Origin: Chryseobacterium sp. SORGH_AS_0447
Lineage (GTDB): Bacteria > Bacteroidota > Bacteroidia > Flavobacteriales > Weeksellaceae
Assembly: GCF_030818695.1 (NCBI RefSeq)
Contig: NZ_JAUTAR010000001.1
Location: forward strand, 1,730,501 to 1,794,500
Direction: 5' to 3'
DNA: 64,000 bases
The notes beneath the pieces were generated by a model. That model searched no databases. It saw only the letters and a program-made list of their open reading frames with translations, and was not told the DNA's origin. Each line of letters begins with the position of its first letter. The first letter of the stretch is position 1. Both the position numbers and the translations under genes were made by a program. This document shows positions 19,172 through 28,099 of the stretch, in pieces.

Positions 19172-20215
19172 TTATGCAATAATACCGGAACAGTGATCCT
19201 TTGAACTTCCCGTCGCGGAAGCCAGGACATTAATTTCATTGTTTATCCTTAAAACACCCATAAAAGCAAAGATCAGTGCTTCCTTGTAATCGATGATATC
19301 CTTTTGAGGAATGATGATTTCAGCGTCGGTTTTGGATCTTATTTTCTCAGTTAAAAAAGAATTGTAAGTTCCTCCTCCTGTAAAAAGCACTTTTTTCAAT
19401 TGGTTTTCATTCAGAACTTTCGAAATCTGTACGGAAGCATGCTCTGTAAAAGTGGCCAGCAAATCCAGGACTCCGATTTCTTTACATAATGGAAAAATAG
19501 ATTCGTTGCACCATTCGATTCCCAGGGATTTCGGATGGGACTGTTGATAAAAAGGCAACGAATTCAATTGGGATAACAGTACTTCGTTGATTTTTCCGGT
19601 TCTCGCCAGATCGCCATTTTCATCAAAAGTTTTATTAAGTTGCTGGGCAAATGCGTTTAAAATAATATTAACCGGCGCAATATCAAAAGCAATCCTCCGG
19701 TTATTGATTTTTAAAGAAATATTTGAGAAGCCTCCCAGATTAAGGCAAGCATCATACTGGGGAAATAAAAGCGCATCACCGATCGGTACCAGCGGAGCGC
19801 CGTTGCCGCCCATCAGGACATCCTGGCTCCGGAAATCATAGACTACCGGTATATCGATTTCCAGTTTAATGGCTCTTCCGTCACCGATCTGTAAGGTGAA
19901 TTTTTTCTGTGGCTGATGAAAAACCGTATGTCCGTGGGAAGCTATCAGATCGATATTCTGAAGCTGATGTTTTTCAATAAAACGTTTAACGGATTTTCCC
20001 AGGTAAAAACCGTATTCCGAATGCAGTTCCAGCAATTCTTCCGCGGAAAGACAGATGGAATTTCTGAGTTTATTTTCCCACTCCTCGGAATAGGGAAGAG
20101 TTTCAGCCTTCAGGATTTCAAAGTGCCATGCCTGCTGCTTTTCAAATCTTGCCAGGCAGATATCCAGGCCGTCTAAGCTGGTTCCGGACATCAGCCCGAT
20201 CGCATGGAACGTCAT
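19172..20215 (-). CDS. anmK: Anhydro-N-acetylmuramic acid kinase AnmK
   Basis: AnmK phosphorylates and opens 1,6-anhydro-MurNAc to MurNAc-6-phosphate in peptidoglycan recycling. The 347-residue product starts with the family motif GLMSGTSLDGLDICL (residues 7-21). It shows ASHGHTVFHQP at about 92-102, the NLGGFSNIS segment and VLFTGGGTYNSFL near the C-terminus. Length and motifs are intact. The stop is inside the flank of a shared terminator. The lptC stop is three bases upstream of its ATG, so anmK is probably the last gene of the OMP-lptC-anmK unit. Confidence 0.94.
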   Translation of the reverse strand: MTFHAIGLMSGTSLDGLDICLARFEKQQAWHFEILKAETLPYSEEWENKLRNSICLSAEELLELHSEYGFYLGKSVKRFIEKHQLQNIDLIASHGHTVFHQPQKKFTLQIGDGRAIKLEIDIPVVYDFRSQDVLMGGNGAPLVPIGDALLFPQYDACLNLGGFSNISLKINNRRIAFDIAPVNIILNAFAQQLNKTFDENGDLARTGKINEVLLSQLNSLPFYQQSHPKSLGIEWCNESIFPLCKEIGVLDLLATFTEHASVQISKVLNENQLKKVLFTGGGTYNSFLTEKIRSKTDAEIIIPQKDIIDYKEALIFAFMGVLRINNEINVLASATGSSKDHCSGIIA

Positions 20216-20218
20216 GAA

Positions 20219-20812
20219 TTATTTTTTATTTTGAGAAATTTCAGGAGCGGCAAAGTCTCCGGAGTTTTGGAAGAAAACATATTCTGAAAAGTCATCCTTT
20301 GCCCGCATACCGTGGGCACCGATCAGTGTACTTCCGTCTTTTCTCGTTACATACACCGTATCGCGGGTATAGATGTTTTTCTTTACCTGATCCCAGTAAA
20401 TGCTCTGCATCGCAAATTTATCGCCTTCATTGGTTGTAATCCTTACATTGCCTTTGGCTTCGTAGAACTTTTTATAATCGTAAAACTTAGCGTATTTGGC
20501 CTTGATGGTTCCCGGAATTTTCGGTTTTTTCTTATCGAAAAACTGGATGTCGATTCCTTTTCTCGCAACCGTGTAAGGGCTGTCGATCAGCTCGTATTTT
20601 TCAATAATCGGAGCTTTTGCCTTCATGGTAACAAATCCCGAATCGCGCTGGATAATATAGGCATTGTTGATAATCTGTGAGGCGAAGTTTTTACTCTGCT
20701 TAGAATTAGCCTTCGTGAGGTCTTCCTCACAGGAGGTCATAATAAAAAATATAGCACAACTAAAAAGGTATGCTATATTTTTTTTATGAAGTATGTTTCT
20801 AAAAAACATCAT
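20219..20812 (-). CDS. lptC: LPS export periplasmic protein LptC
   Basis: LptC links the LptBFG transporter to the periplasmic bridge that carries lipopolysaccharide outward. The start chosen is the ATG at 20812, one base after the stop of the upstream gene. That gives a 197-residue protein with MMFFRNILHKKN, a hydrophobic segment and FFIMTSC, a lipobox, whereas classical LptC is anchored by a helix. The beta-jellyroll region includes YTVARKGIDIQFFDKKK, AKYAKFYDYKKFYEAKGNV and IYTRDTVYV. The frame from 20863 overlaps the previous gene and lacks a signal. No other lpt gene is visible in the window. Confidence 0.87.
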   Translation of the reverse strand: MMFFRNILHKKNIAYLFSCAIFFIMTSCEEDLTKANSKQSKNFASQIINNAYIIQRDSGFVTMKAKAPIIEKYELIDSPYTVARKGIDIQFFDKKKPKIPGTIKAKYAKFYDYKKFYEAKGNVRITTNEGDKFAMQSIYWDQVKKNIYTRDTVYVTRKDGSTLIGAHGMRAKDDFSEYVFFQNSGDFAAPEISQNKK

Positions 20813-20813
20813 T

Positions 20814-22100
20814 TTAGTTATATAGAGTTTTTCTGAACCATCGGTCAGCAAAATTGAAACCAACCCTTAGGTTAATGAAGTTCTGGTTGATCAGGTTGTT
20901 CTTAACAGTTCCTCTTTTTCCAAGTTCAAGTCCAAGTTCCAATCCGCTCATCCGCGTAATGCTGCTGTTTTTGAATGGAAGAAGAACTCCGGCAGAAACA
21001 CCGAATTTATTGATATTCTGTCCGGCAATCTGAAGATTCCCTTTTTCATAGAACGCTCCGTAACGGTAAACGATTCTTGAGAAATAACTTCTGAAGTTGT
21101 TGTAGTTCGGTAAATACCAGCCTCCGGCAGAAATCCTGTATGAATCCTGAAGATCGAGGATGTTCCCGAAATAAGCGATGCTTTCTCCTTTTTTATAGTC
21201 ACCCTGTACCGACAGAAACCATTGGTTCTCTTCTCCGTAACCAACCCCTAGGGAAGCCTGCATCGGAAGAAGGTTTTTAGATTTCGTACTTCTCTGCTCA
21301 ATAATGCTTTCGTTACTTTTTGTAGTAGCTGCCGCATCAGAGTAGAAATAAGTACTGTTTACATAATCGGTTGTCATATTACTGGTATTCCCGAAAGTAG
21401 TGGTAGCACCGATGGTCAATTTACGGTCTGTGCTTGTATTCAGGTTTTGGTAGCTCGCGCCTAACGTGAAATTGAAGTTGTGGATGCTGTTTCTCGTCTC
21501 ATATCCATTGATCAGCTCAGCATTGGAATAAGCCAGCTCATTCAGGTCATAAAGATTTCCGAAATAGTAATTGGCTCTTGCGCCCACCGCAAATTTATCG
21601 GTTACCTTATATCCCAAAGCGATCTGAGCAGTGTTCAGTGTTCCGCTTCCTTTGAATCTGTTGTATTCCGTAACTCCGGTTTCCTGATTTGTTTCTTCAT
21701 GAAGAATGTTATAGCTTTTTGAGCTATACGGCTGATAGGAAAGTCCCATTTTCAGCTTCGAAGACAAAGGAAAAGCCAGTGAAATATTGGATAAATACGT
21801 AGAGTGTTTGGTCGCCTTCGTATTGTTGTAATCTGTTTTAAAGTAATTGTTCTCGTTGGTTGCTTCCAGTTTGATGCTGGTCAGCTCGAAATTGGCATTG
21901 TTTGCAGGGTTTGCAAAATTGAAATTACTTGTAAAATCGCTTATAAAAGCGGTTGATATACCTCCCATAGAGGTCGTTTCGATCGTATTATCATATTTTA
22001 CATCTCCGATTCCGTAAGTCGCATAGGGTGAATTACTCAGGTTCTGCGCATTAAGGAAATACCCAACAGATAGGAATGATAGTACAAAGATTTTTTTCAT
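20814..22100 (-). CDS. Outer-membrane beta-barrel protein, FadL/PorV-like
   Basis: This 428-residue protein has a signal peptide (MKKIFVLSFLSVGYFLNAQ). The N-terminal pattern SPYATYGIGDVKYDN...TTSMGGISTAF and NFANPANNANFELTS resembles the plug region of OmpP1/FadL-type barrels. The remainder is made of alternating amphipathic strands with frequent aromatic ends, closing with INLRVGFNFADRWF. It is directly upstream of lptC and probably in one operon. A role in export or uptake of hydrophobic molecules is only a family guess. Confidence 0.75.
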   Translation of the reverse strand: MKKIFVLSFLSVGYFLNAQNLSNSPYATYGIGDVKYDNTIETTSMGGISTAFISDFTSNFNFANPANNANFELTSIKLEATNENNYFKTDYNNTKATKHSTYLSNISLAFPLSSKLKMGLSYQPYSSKSYNILHEETNQETGVTEYNRFKGSGTLNTAQIALGYKVTDKFAVGARANYYFGNLYDLNELAYSNAELINGYETRNSIHNFNFTLGASYQNLNTSTDRKLTIGATTTFGNTSNMTTDYVNSTYFYSDAAATTKSNESIIEQRSTKSKNLLPMQASLGVGYGEENQWFLSVQGDYKKGESIAYFGNILDLQDSYRISAGGWYLPNYNNFRSYFSRIVYRYGAFYEKGNLQIAGQNINKFGVSAGVLLPFKNSSITRMSGLELGLELGKRGTVKNNLINQNFINLRVGFNFADRWFRKTLYN

Positions 22101-22194
22101 TCTTTATTTTTAAAACAATGCGCAAATATCTTAAATATTAATGAATTGTAAAAATTATATGAGGTTAAAGTTTGTTAAGGCAGATATAGAGGGA

Positions 22195-22960
22195 AAACAG
22201 CCGCCCATATTGGTGAATGGTGAATGATGAATGGTGAATGGTCGATCCGCTTTGCTTGTCAATTTTTTGCTAAAAGATTCACCATTAACTTGCGAAGCAA
22301 AATTCACCATTGACAATAAAAAAGGTGAATGGTCAATCCGCTTTGCTTGTCGATTTTTTGCTAAAAGATTCACCATTGACTTGCGAAGCAAAATTCACCA
22401 TTGACAATAAAAAAGTGAATGGTCAATCCGCTTTGCTTGTCAATTTTTTGCTAAAAGATTCACCAATGACTTGCGAAGCAAAATTCACCATTGACAATAA
22501 AAGGTGAATGGTCAATCCGCTTTGCTGGTGAATCTTATGCGTAATAAATTCATAGGCAAAATAGATTTAGTAATGCAATGGTAGCAATATTCTGTTTTAA
22601 AGGATTCTGCATATTTTCAGTTTGTAAAGATACTTCGGCAAGTTCAGTACAGACTTTATACTTAGTAAATGATAACATTGAATAATAGTAAAAGTCACGG
22701 ATAAATTAAATAAAAAGAACAACTAATAAAGCCTTAACCGAAAATTCCACTCCTTTGGAGGGGTGTCGAAAATTCAAAGAATTTTTGACGGGGTGGTTTT
22801 ACAACGAGATGGCTTTAAAGATCAATGGTGAATGGTCAATTCGCTTTGCTTGTGAATATTTCAGAAAGTAAAATTCATAAATTCACTTGCGCCAGCAAAA
22901 TTCACCGTTGACCGATCCTATTCGGCTGAAGCATAAAATTCATGCATGACATAAAATTGA
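22195..22960. repeat. Large noncoding repeat cluster with a 90-bp tandem array
   Basis: At about 22233-22540 a unit of 89-91 bases is repeated 3.4 times in tandem (starts at about 22233, 22324, 22414 and 22503). Each unit holds GGTGAATGGTCAATCCGCTT and, later, the near-inverse ACTTGCGAAGCAAAATTCAC, so each can fold into a hairpin. A family B unit follows at about 22690-22820, and further family A arms run to 22960. The called frames here are simply translations of the repeat. Confidence 0.8.
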
Positions 22961-22984
22961 CATGACAATAACCTACAATTTTTT

Positions 22985-22992
22985 TATCTTTG
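22985..22992 (+). promoter_or_regulatory. -7 box of the delta' gene, four bases from the ATG
   Basis: TATCTTTG is followed by AGCC and then the ATG at 22997, another possibly leaderless arrangement. Confidence 0.6.
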
Positions 22993-22996
22993 AGCC

Positions 22997-24115
22997 ATGA
23001 ATTGGGAGAACATCGCCGGACAGGAAAACCTGAAAAAACTTCTCAGAGACAGCATCGCCGAAAACAGGGTGAGCCATGCCCAGCTTTTCACAGGAAAAGA
23101 AGGGTACGGGACGCTGCCTATGGTTCTGGCCTACGCCAAAGAAGTCCTGAGCCGCGAGAATGAGCATGCCGCCTCGAAAGTGGAGCACCTCAACCACCTC
23201 GATCTGCATTTCAGCTTTCCGGTGTTCACGGACAATAAAAATTCTTTAAGCAAAAATAAATTTGAAGAATTCCGCGAAATGGTGCTGAAATCCCCATATG
23301 CGAGCTATGACGACTGGACCGCTTTTTTGCAGTCTGAAAATAAACAGCTCTTCATCTCAGCCGATGAAATCGATGACCAGAACCAGAAATTTTCATTAAA
23401 AAGCTACGAAGGCGGAACGAAGATCCTGATTGTCTGGAGAGCCGATAAAATGAATATAGCAGCGGCCAACAAATTCCTGAAGTTCCTGGAAGAACCGCCG
23501 GCCAAAACGATTATTCTACTCACTGCGGAATCTACCAACGATATTCTTCCGACCATCCTTTCCAGAACGCAGATCGTCGAAGTTCCGAGAATTACCGACG
23601 GAGACTTGGAAGCCTATTTAAAAAAGAGCTTCAGTATCGGGGATGAAAAGGTAAGGGAAATTGTTCATGAAGCCCAGGGTGACCTGAATGATGCGATCAA
23701 ACTGTTGAAATCAGGCAGCAAAAATCAAGAATTCGAGAAACTTTTTGTTCAGTGGGTCCGTGATGCTTTTATGGTAAAAAAGAAACCTGAATTTTTGAGG
23801 AGTATCATTCTTTGGGCAAGGGAGATTGCAGGATGGAACCGTGAAAAGCAGAAAAACTTTTTAAATTACTGTTCCGAGATCTTCAGGTTGGCGCTTCTGC
23901 AGAATTATCAATCCGAAGATCTGGTATATAAAAAAATCAATGCCAACGGTTTCAATTGGACCGGCTTTTCAAAATTTATCAGCGGGGCCAATATTGAAAG
24001 CATTCTGGAAGAAATCAGCACTGCCGATCTGCATTTGACCCGCAACGGAAACCCCAAAATTGTCTGGACCGATCTGGGCATAAAATTATCCCGATATATT
24101 CACAAGAACTCATAA
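22997..24115 (+). CDS. holB: DNA polymerase III delta' subunit (clamp-loader ATPase fold)
   Basis: Delta' is part of the clamp loader that opens the sliding clamp at replication forks. The 372-residue protein begins MNWENIAGQENLKKLLRDSI and has the SHAQLFTG opening of the AAA+ domain. Where gamma/tau has a P-loop, this has GKEGYGTLP, so it probably does not bind ATP, as is usual for delta'. Other hallmarks are NAAANKFLKFLEEPPAKTIILLT (written NIAAANKF here), DILPTILSRTQIVEVPR (the SRC-like arginine-finger region, with SRT), and the C-terminal helical collar domain. The gene symbol is by analogy with E. coli. Confidence 0.88.
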   Translation: MNWENIAGQENLKKLLRDSIAENRVSHAQLFTGKEGYGTLPMVLAYAKEVLSRENEHAASKVEHLNHLDLHFSFPVFTDNKNSLSKNKFEEFREMVLKSPYASYDDWTAFLQSENKQLFISADEIDDQNQKFSLKSYEGGTKILIVWRADKMNIAAANKFLKFLEEPPAKTIILLTAESTNDILPTILSRTQIVEVPRITDGDLEAYLKKSFSIGDEKVREIVHEAQGDLNDAIKLLKSGSKNQEFEKLFVQWVRDAFMVKKKPEFLRSIILWAREIAGWNREKQKNFLNYCSEIFRLALLQNYQSEDLVYKKINANGFNWTGFSKFISGANIESILEEISTADLHLTRNGNPKIVWTDLGIKLSRYIHKNS

Positions 24116-24145
24116 AAGATCTCCGGCAGCTGCCGGAGATTTTGC
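24116..24145 (+). terminator. Intrinsic terminator of the delta' gene
   Basis: A perfect inverted repeat ATCTCCGGCA/TGCCGGAGAT is followed by TTTTGCTTT, directly after the stop codon. Confidence 0.85.
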
Positions 24146-24357
24146 TTTATACAACCGGAAACTTACCCAATTTTTTTCCGAAATATTTTGTTTTCTCTTA
24201 TGTTGAGTCAACTTTACGGCATTTATCCAGCCCTGATATTTCCATAAATAATTGCTCAAATACCCCATCTATCATTCCAATTTAATTTTTGAATAATTTT
24301 AAAATATTGTTAATCAATGTTTTAAAAATTTAGACATTAAAAAAACCTTAAATTTTC

Positions 24358-24373
24358 AATCAATCGTTTGATT
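24358..24373. promoter_or_regulatory. Candidate TetR operator
   Basis: AATCAA-N4-TTGATT is a dyad that overlaps the -33 TTG (24368-24370) of the TetR gene's own promoter. The position suits autorepression of the whole efflux operon. Confidence 0.55.
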
Positions 24374-24389
24374 TATTCAAATTTGGATG

Positions 24390-24397
24390 TAAATTTG
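24390..24397 (+). promoter_or_regulatory. -7 promoter box of the efflux operon
   Basis: TAAATTTG matches TAnnTTTG, has a TTG 19 bases upstream, and lies 28 bases before the TetR ATG. Confidence 0.65.
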
Positions 24398-24425
24398 CAA
24401 CGTCAAAAAACGAGAACGCACTAAG

Positions 24426-25052
24426 ATGATTTCAAAAGAAGAAAATATATTGTTTGCCGCCGAAAAGCTTTTTGCTGAAAAAGGTTTTGAAGGAACTTCT
24501 ACCCGGGAGATTGCCAAAGCAGCCAACGTGAATATTTCCATGATTTCTTATTATTTCGGTTCAAAAGAAAAGCTGTATGAAAAGCTGGTGGAGTTTAGGA
24601 TGAATGAAGGGCAGTTCTTCTCGAAAGATATTTTGGAACGAACCGATATTAACGATTGGGAAAAAATAAATAAGATCGTAGACCAGTTTGTAGGGAGGAT
24701 AAGACATCAGAAATGTTTTTACAGGATTATGCAGCGGGAGCAGCTTCATACCGAAAATCCGAATATTGTAGATATGCTGAAGCAGGCTAAGCTCGGATTT
24801 CTTGCCATGTATTCCAAAATATTGGAAAGTGGACTGAAGAACGGAATTTTTACTAAGAACCCTCCGATCTATCTGCTCCATTCCACCGTAAGCGGAACCT
24901 TGTTTTATGCTGTGAATGCCAAGGAGATGTATAAAGAATTCCTGAATGAGACCGAGGAGGATACCGTTTTCGACGAAAAGTACTACACAGAACTTAACAC
25001 ACATATTAAATACTTACTTAAAGACCTTTTAGGTTATGAAGAAAATAAATAA
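24426..25052 (+). CDS. TetR-family transcriptional regulator of the efflux operon
   Basis: This 208-residue repressor has an N-terminal TetR helix-turn-helix at about residues 8-52 (AAEKLFAEKGFEGTSTREIAKAANVNISMISYYFGSKEKLYEKLV). The C-terminal ligand-binding part is of unknown specificity. It is the first gene of an apparent operon. Its last 17 bases overlap the TolC-like gene, so the two are co-translated. An upstream dyad overlapping the promoter suggests it represses its own transcription and that of the pump until a toxic compound binds. Confidence 0.92.
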   Translation: MISKEENILFAAEKLFAEKGFEGTSTREIAKAANVNISMISYYFGSKEKLYEKLVEFRMNEGQFFSKDILERTDINDWEKINKIVDQFVGRIRHQKCFYRIMQREQLHTENPNIVDMLKQAKLGFLAMYSKILESGLKNGIFTKNPPIYLLHSTVSGTLFYAVNAKEMYKEFLNETEEDTVFDEKYYTELNTHIKYLLKDLLGYEENK

Positions 25053-26346
25053 CTCAGTCCTTGCGCTGGCTCTGTTTGTTGGAATAGCAAACGCAAATGC
25101 CCAGGAGAAAAAAACACTCACCCTGGATGAAGCCGTGCAGCTCGGTATCCAAAACAGCAAGAATCTGAAGATTGATGCCGCCAAGATCGAAGAAGCTACA
25201 GCAGATCTCCTGGAAGCAAAGAACAGACAGCTGCCTGAACTTAAAGTTTCCGGAAGCTATATGTATCTTCCCCTGAAACCTACTGTGAACATTAAACTTC
25301 CCGGCGTTGCAGGTGGCGGTCCCGAAATCCATCAGGTAGCTTACGGATCAGCCAACCTCAGCGTTCCGATTTACAGCGGTGGCAGAATAAAGTATGGGAT
25401 TGAGTCGGCAAAGTACCTCGTGGAAGCATCAAAATTAAATACGGAAAACGATAAGGTTGCTATTGCTTACAATGTGGCACAGGCTTATAACAATTTGTTC
25501 AAAGCCAACCAGTCGATTAAAGTATTGGAAGAAAACCTTTCGGCCTCCCAGAAAAGAGATGAAACGTTTCTGAAACTTGAAAATAACGGAGTAATTGCCA
25601 GAAACGACCGTCTGAAAGCTAATCTTCAGACTTCAAACATTGAGCTGCAATTGCTGGAAGCGAAAAACAACTATAACATCGCCAACATCAATATGGATCT
25701 TCTGTTAGGGCTTCCGGAAACTACCGAAATTGAAGTAGACCAGGACTATATTGAAGAAGGCACTGAAGTAAAACCAGTTGATTTCTACATCAACGAAGCC
25801 CGGGAAAACCGTAAGGATCTTCAGGCTTTGGATAAACAGAGACAGGCTGCAGCATTGGGAACCAAATCTGCAAAAGCGGAAAACCTTCCGTCTATTGCCT
25901 TTACCGGAGGTTATGTGGCCGCGGATATTCCTAAATTTTTAACCATTTACAATGCCGTGAATGTCGGAGTGGGGATTTCTTATAACTTATCCAACCTATG
26001 GAAAGAGAACTCTTCACTGAAGCAGTCTCAGGCACGAGAAATGCAGCTGGCCGCCAATAATGAGTTGTTAAATGACAACATTAAGCTTGATGTAAACAGG
26101 GAATACCAGAATACCGATTATTCTAAAAAGAGAATCGCCGTTTTCGAAAAATCTGCTGAACAGGCGAATGAAAATTACCGAATTACAAAAAATAAATACG
26201 ATAACGGTCTGGCAACCATGACGGAACTCCTGGATGCCGATGCAGCGCAGATTGCCGCCAATGTGGGTGTGATCAACGCAAAAGCCGACGCAGCACTCGC
26301 ATACCGAAAATTATTACAGACTACAGGAACCTTAACAATTAAATAA
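25036..26346 (+). CDS. TolC-family outer-membrane efflux channel
   Basis: This 436-residue channel has a signal peptide (MKKINNSVLALALFVGIANANAQ). It has two repeats of the outer-membrane efflux protein family with the long alpha-helical hairpins (LTLDEAVQLGIQNSKNLKIDAAKIEEA at residues 28-54; AYNVAQAYNNLFKANQSIKVLEENL; NRKDLQALDKQRQAA; ITKNKYDNGLATMTELLDADAAQ). It should form the outer-membrane exit of the tripartite pump with the two genes downstream. The start overlaps the TetR gene by 17 bases. Confidence 0.92.
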   Translation: MKKINNSVLALALFVGIANANAQEKKTLTLDEAVQLGIQNSKNLKIDAAKIEEATADLLEAKNRQLPELKVSGSYMYLPLKPTVNIKLPGVAGGGPEIHQVAYGSANLSVPIYSGGRIKYGIESAKYLVEASKLNTENDKVAIAYNVAQAYNNLFKANQSIKVLEENLSASQKRDETFLKLENNGVIARNDRLKANLQTSNIELQLLEAKNNYNIANINMDLLLGLPETTEIEVDQDYIEEGTEVKPVDFYINEARENRKDLQALDKQRQAAALGTKSAKAENLPSIAFTGGYVAADIPKFLTIYNAVNVGVGISYNLSNLWKENSSLKQSQAREMQLAANNELLNDNIKLDVNREYQNTDYSKKRIAVFEKSAEQANENYRITKNKYDNGLATMTELLDADAAQIAANVGVINAKADAALAYRKLLQTTGTLTIK

Positions 26347-26365
26347 ATAAAGAACGATACCCAAC

Positions 26366-27469
26366 ATGGAAAATAATACTACCCCAGCTACTGAACCTAA
26401 AAAGAAGAAGAGCTTAGTCTTTCCTATTATTTTAGCAGTTGTTTTGATTGGCGGAGGAATCTACGGTTATAGAACCTATACCTACGGACAGTCTCATGAA
26501 GAAACCGATGACGCACAGATTGCTTCCAACCTTTCTCCCGTAATCTCAAAGATTTCAGGATATGTAACGGAAGTAAAAGTAAAAGATAACCAGTTTGTAA
26601 AAAAAGGAGATACCCTGATTGTCCTGGACAGCAGAGATCAGAAGCTGGCATTGGAACAGGCGGAAGCAGCTTTGGCAACAGCAAAAAGCAATATTTCAAA
26701 CGCTCAGGCCAGCACAACTGCAACTTCCAAAAATATCGGTTCGTCCCAGGCAGCGGTAACGACGGCAAATGCACAGATCGAAGCAGCGAAGGTAAACGTA
26801 TGGAAAACCTCACAGGATCTTAAAAGATATGCTAATCTCGTAAAAGACCATTCTATTACGGAACAGCAGTATGAGCAGGCACTGGCCGCAAAACAGACGG
26901 CTGACAAACAATTACAGGTTTTGATCGACCAGAGAAACCAGATTGCCCAGCAGACGAATATTGCTTCTTCTCAAACGGCAGCAAGTTCTCAGCAGATCAG
27001 CGTAGCAGGATCTGTGGCCAAGCAAAGAGAAGTTGATGTGGAAAATGCCAGACTGAATCTTTCTTACACGGTGATTCTTGCGCCTGAAGACGGATATGTA
27101 GGAAAAGTGCCGATCCAGGCCGGACAATATTTACAGGCCGGTTCCCAATTGTTTGCCCTGGTAAAAAATGACCAGAAATGGGTTGTAGCCAACTTTAAGG
27201 AAACACAGGTGGACAAAATGGTAGAAGGGCAGAAAGTGAAAATTGAGATCGATGCTTTCCCTGATCAGGACTTTGAAGGAGTAGTAAGTTCATTCTCTCC
27301 TGCAACCGGGGCTACCTTCTCAATCCTTCCTCCGGATAACGCCAGCGGTAACTTCGTAAAAGTAGTACAGCGGCTTCCGGTAAAAATCGATTTTGTAAAT
27401 CTTGATAAAAATATCGCCAAAAAATTAAGAACGGGAATGAATGTGAAAGCAGAAGTTTCCCTAAAATAA
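26366..27469 (+). CDS. HlyD/EmrA-family periplasmic adaptor
   Basis: This 367-residue membrane-fusion protein has one N-terminal helix (about residues 17-35) after a basic KKKKS segment. The biotinyl-lipoyl-like half-motif follows (ETDDAQIASNLSPVISKISGYVTEVKVKDNQFVKKGDTL), then a long coiled-coil hairpin rich in Ala and Gln (about 80-215). The second lipoyl half is LAPEDGYVGKVPIQAGQYLQ, and the C-terminal barrel has GQKVKIEIDAFPDQDFEGVV. It is the EmrA-type adaptor between the MFS pump and TolC. The MFS gene is 630 bases away, not adjacent, because a repeat-bounded stretch lies between. Confidence 0.92.
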   Translation: MENNTTPATEPKKKKSLVFPIILAVVLIGGGIYGYRTYTYGQSHEETDDAQIASNLSPVISKISGYVTEVKVKDNQFVKKGDTLIVLDSRDQKLALEQAEAALATAKSNISNAQASTTATSKNIGSSQAAVTTANAQIEAAKVNVWKTSQDLKRYANLVKDHSITEQQYEQALAAKQTADKQLQVLIDQRNQIAQQTNIASSQTAASSQQISVAGSVAKQREVDVENARLNLSYTVILAPEDGYVGKVPIQAGQYLQAGSQLFALVKNDQKWVVANFKETQVDKMVEGQKVKIEIDAFPDQDFEGVVSSFSPATGATFSILPPDNASGNFVKVVQRLPVKIDFVNLDKNIAKKLRTGMNVKAEVSLK

Positions 27470-27481
27470 TACAAAATAAGT

Positions 27482-27842
27482 GAATTGTCAATGATGTGGA
27501 GGAAAGAAGAGCGCATATGTGGAGGCAAAAAGATGAACCATTGACAATTCCTTTATTACCATAATTTATAAGTGAATGGTCAGCTTTGCAGAAGAATGCC
27601 GGAATGAAGAAGTTCAATGAAGGTGCAGACCGATGAAGCGGATATTGCGAAAGAAGATGCAGACGATGTAAAGATGAAGCGGAACTGATCGGGAAGGAGG
27701 ATACTGTTTGAAGAGAAGATTAGCTATGCAGAGGAAAAATGAAGAGGAAATCGATGAAGAAGATGTATGCAGAAGAATGTCTGAGTGCGGAAGGACAATG
27801 GAAGGCAACGACAAATGCAGGCGGAACGCTGACCATTCACTT
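27482..27842. repeat. Nested inverted-repeat insert inside the efflux operon
   Basis: GAATTGTCAATG at 27482-27493 pairs with CATTGACAATTC at 27539-27550 (12 of 12 bases). Next to it, AAGTGAATGGTCAGC at 27570-27584 pairs exactly with GCTGACCATTCACTT at 27828-27842, bounding 273 bases. The inside is purine-rich with GAAGATGCAGA-like strings and no credible gene. The arms are the family A sequence seen elsewhere in the window. The rest of the gap to 28099 is AT-rich with nothing else identified. Confidence 0.75.
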
Positions 27843-28099
27843 TTTATAAAATAAAATTAAAATATTAAAAGGTCAGGAGATCCGGATCTTAATGACTTAA
27901 AATTAAAAATTCTGAAGATTTAAAGGTAAGACTCATGAAGTAAGTTATAAAATAGGCTTTAGCCGAACATCATAATTTATTTCACCTCAACCTTAATCTC
28001 AATCTATTTAAAATAGAATAAAGTTAGTTCGTTAAACTTGTTCTGATCAGAAATTTCCGGATCTCATGATCTCTTGATTTTTTAATACCGAAAAAAACT

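Noticed and set aside
22155..22507. Reading frames of 65-78 codons inside the tandem array
   Set aside because: They are direct translations of the 90-bp repeat, with periodic nonsense-like peptides.
22195..22540. The 90-bp tandem array looks like a CRISPR array at first sight
   Set aside because: The whole 90 bases repeat, with no short constant repeat and no unique spacers, and no cas genes are near.
27265..27814. Minus-strand frames of 66-101 codons in and after the HlyD gene
   Set aside because: They are antisense to a real gene or to the repeat insert and show no protein family features.
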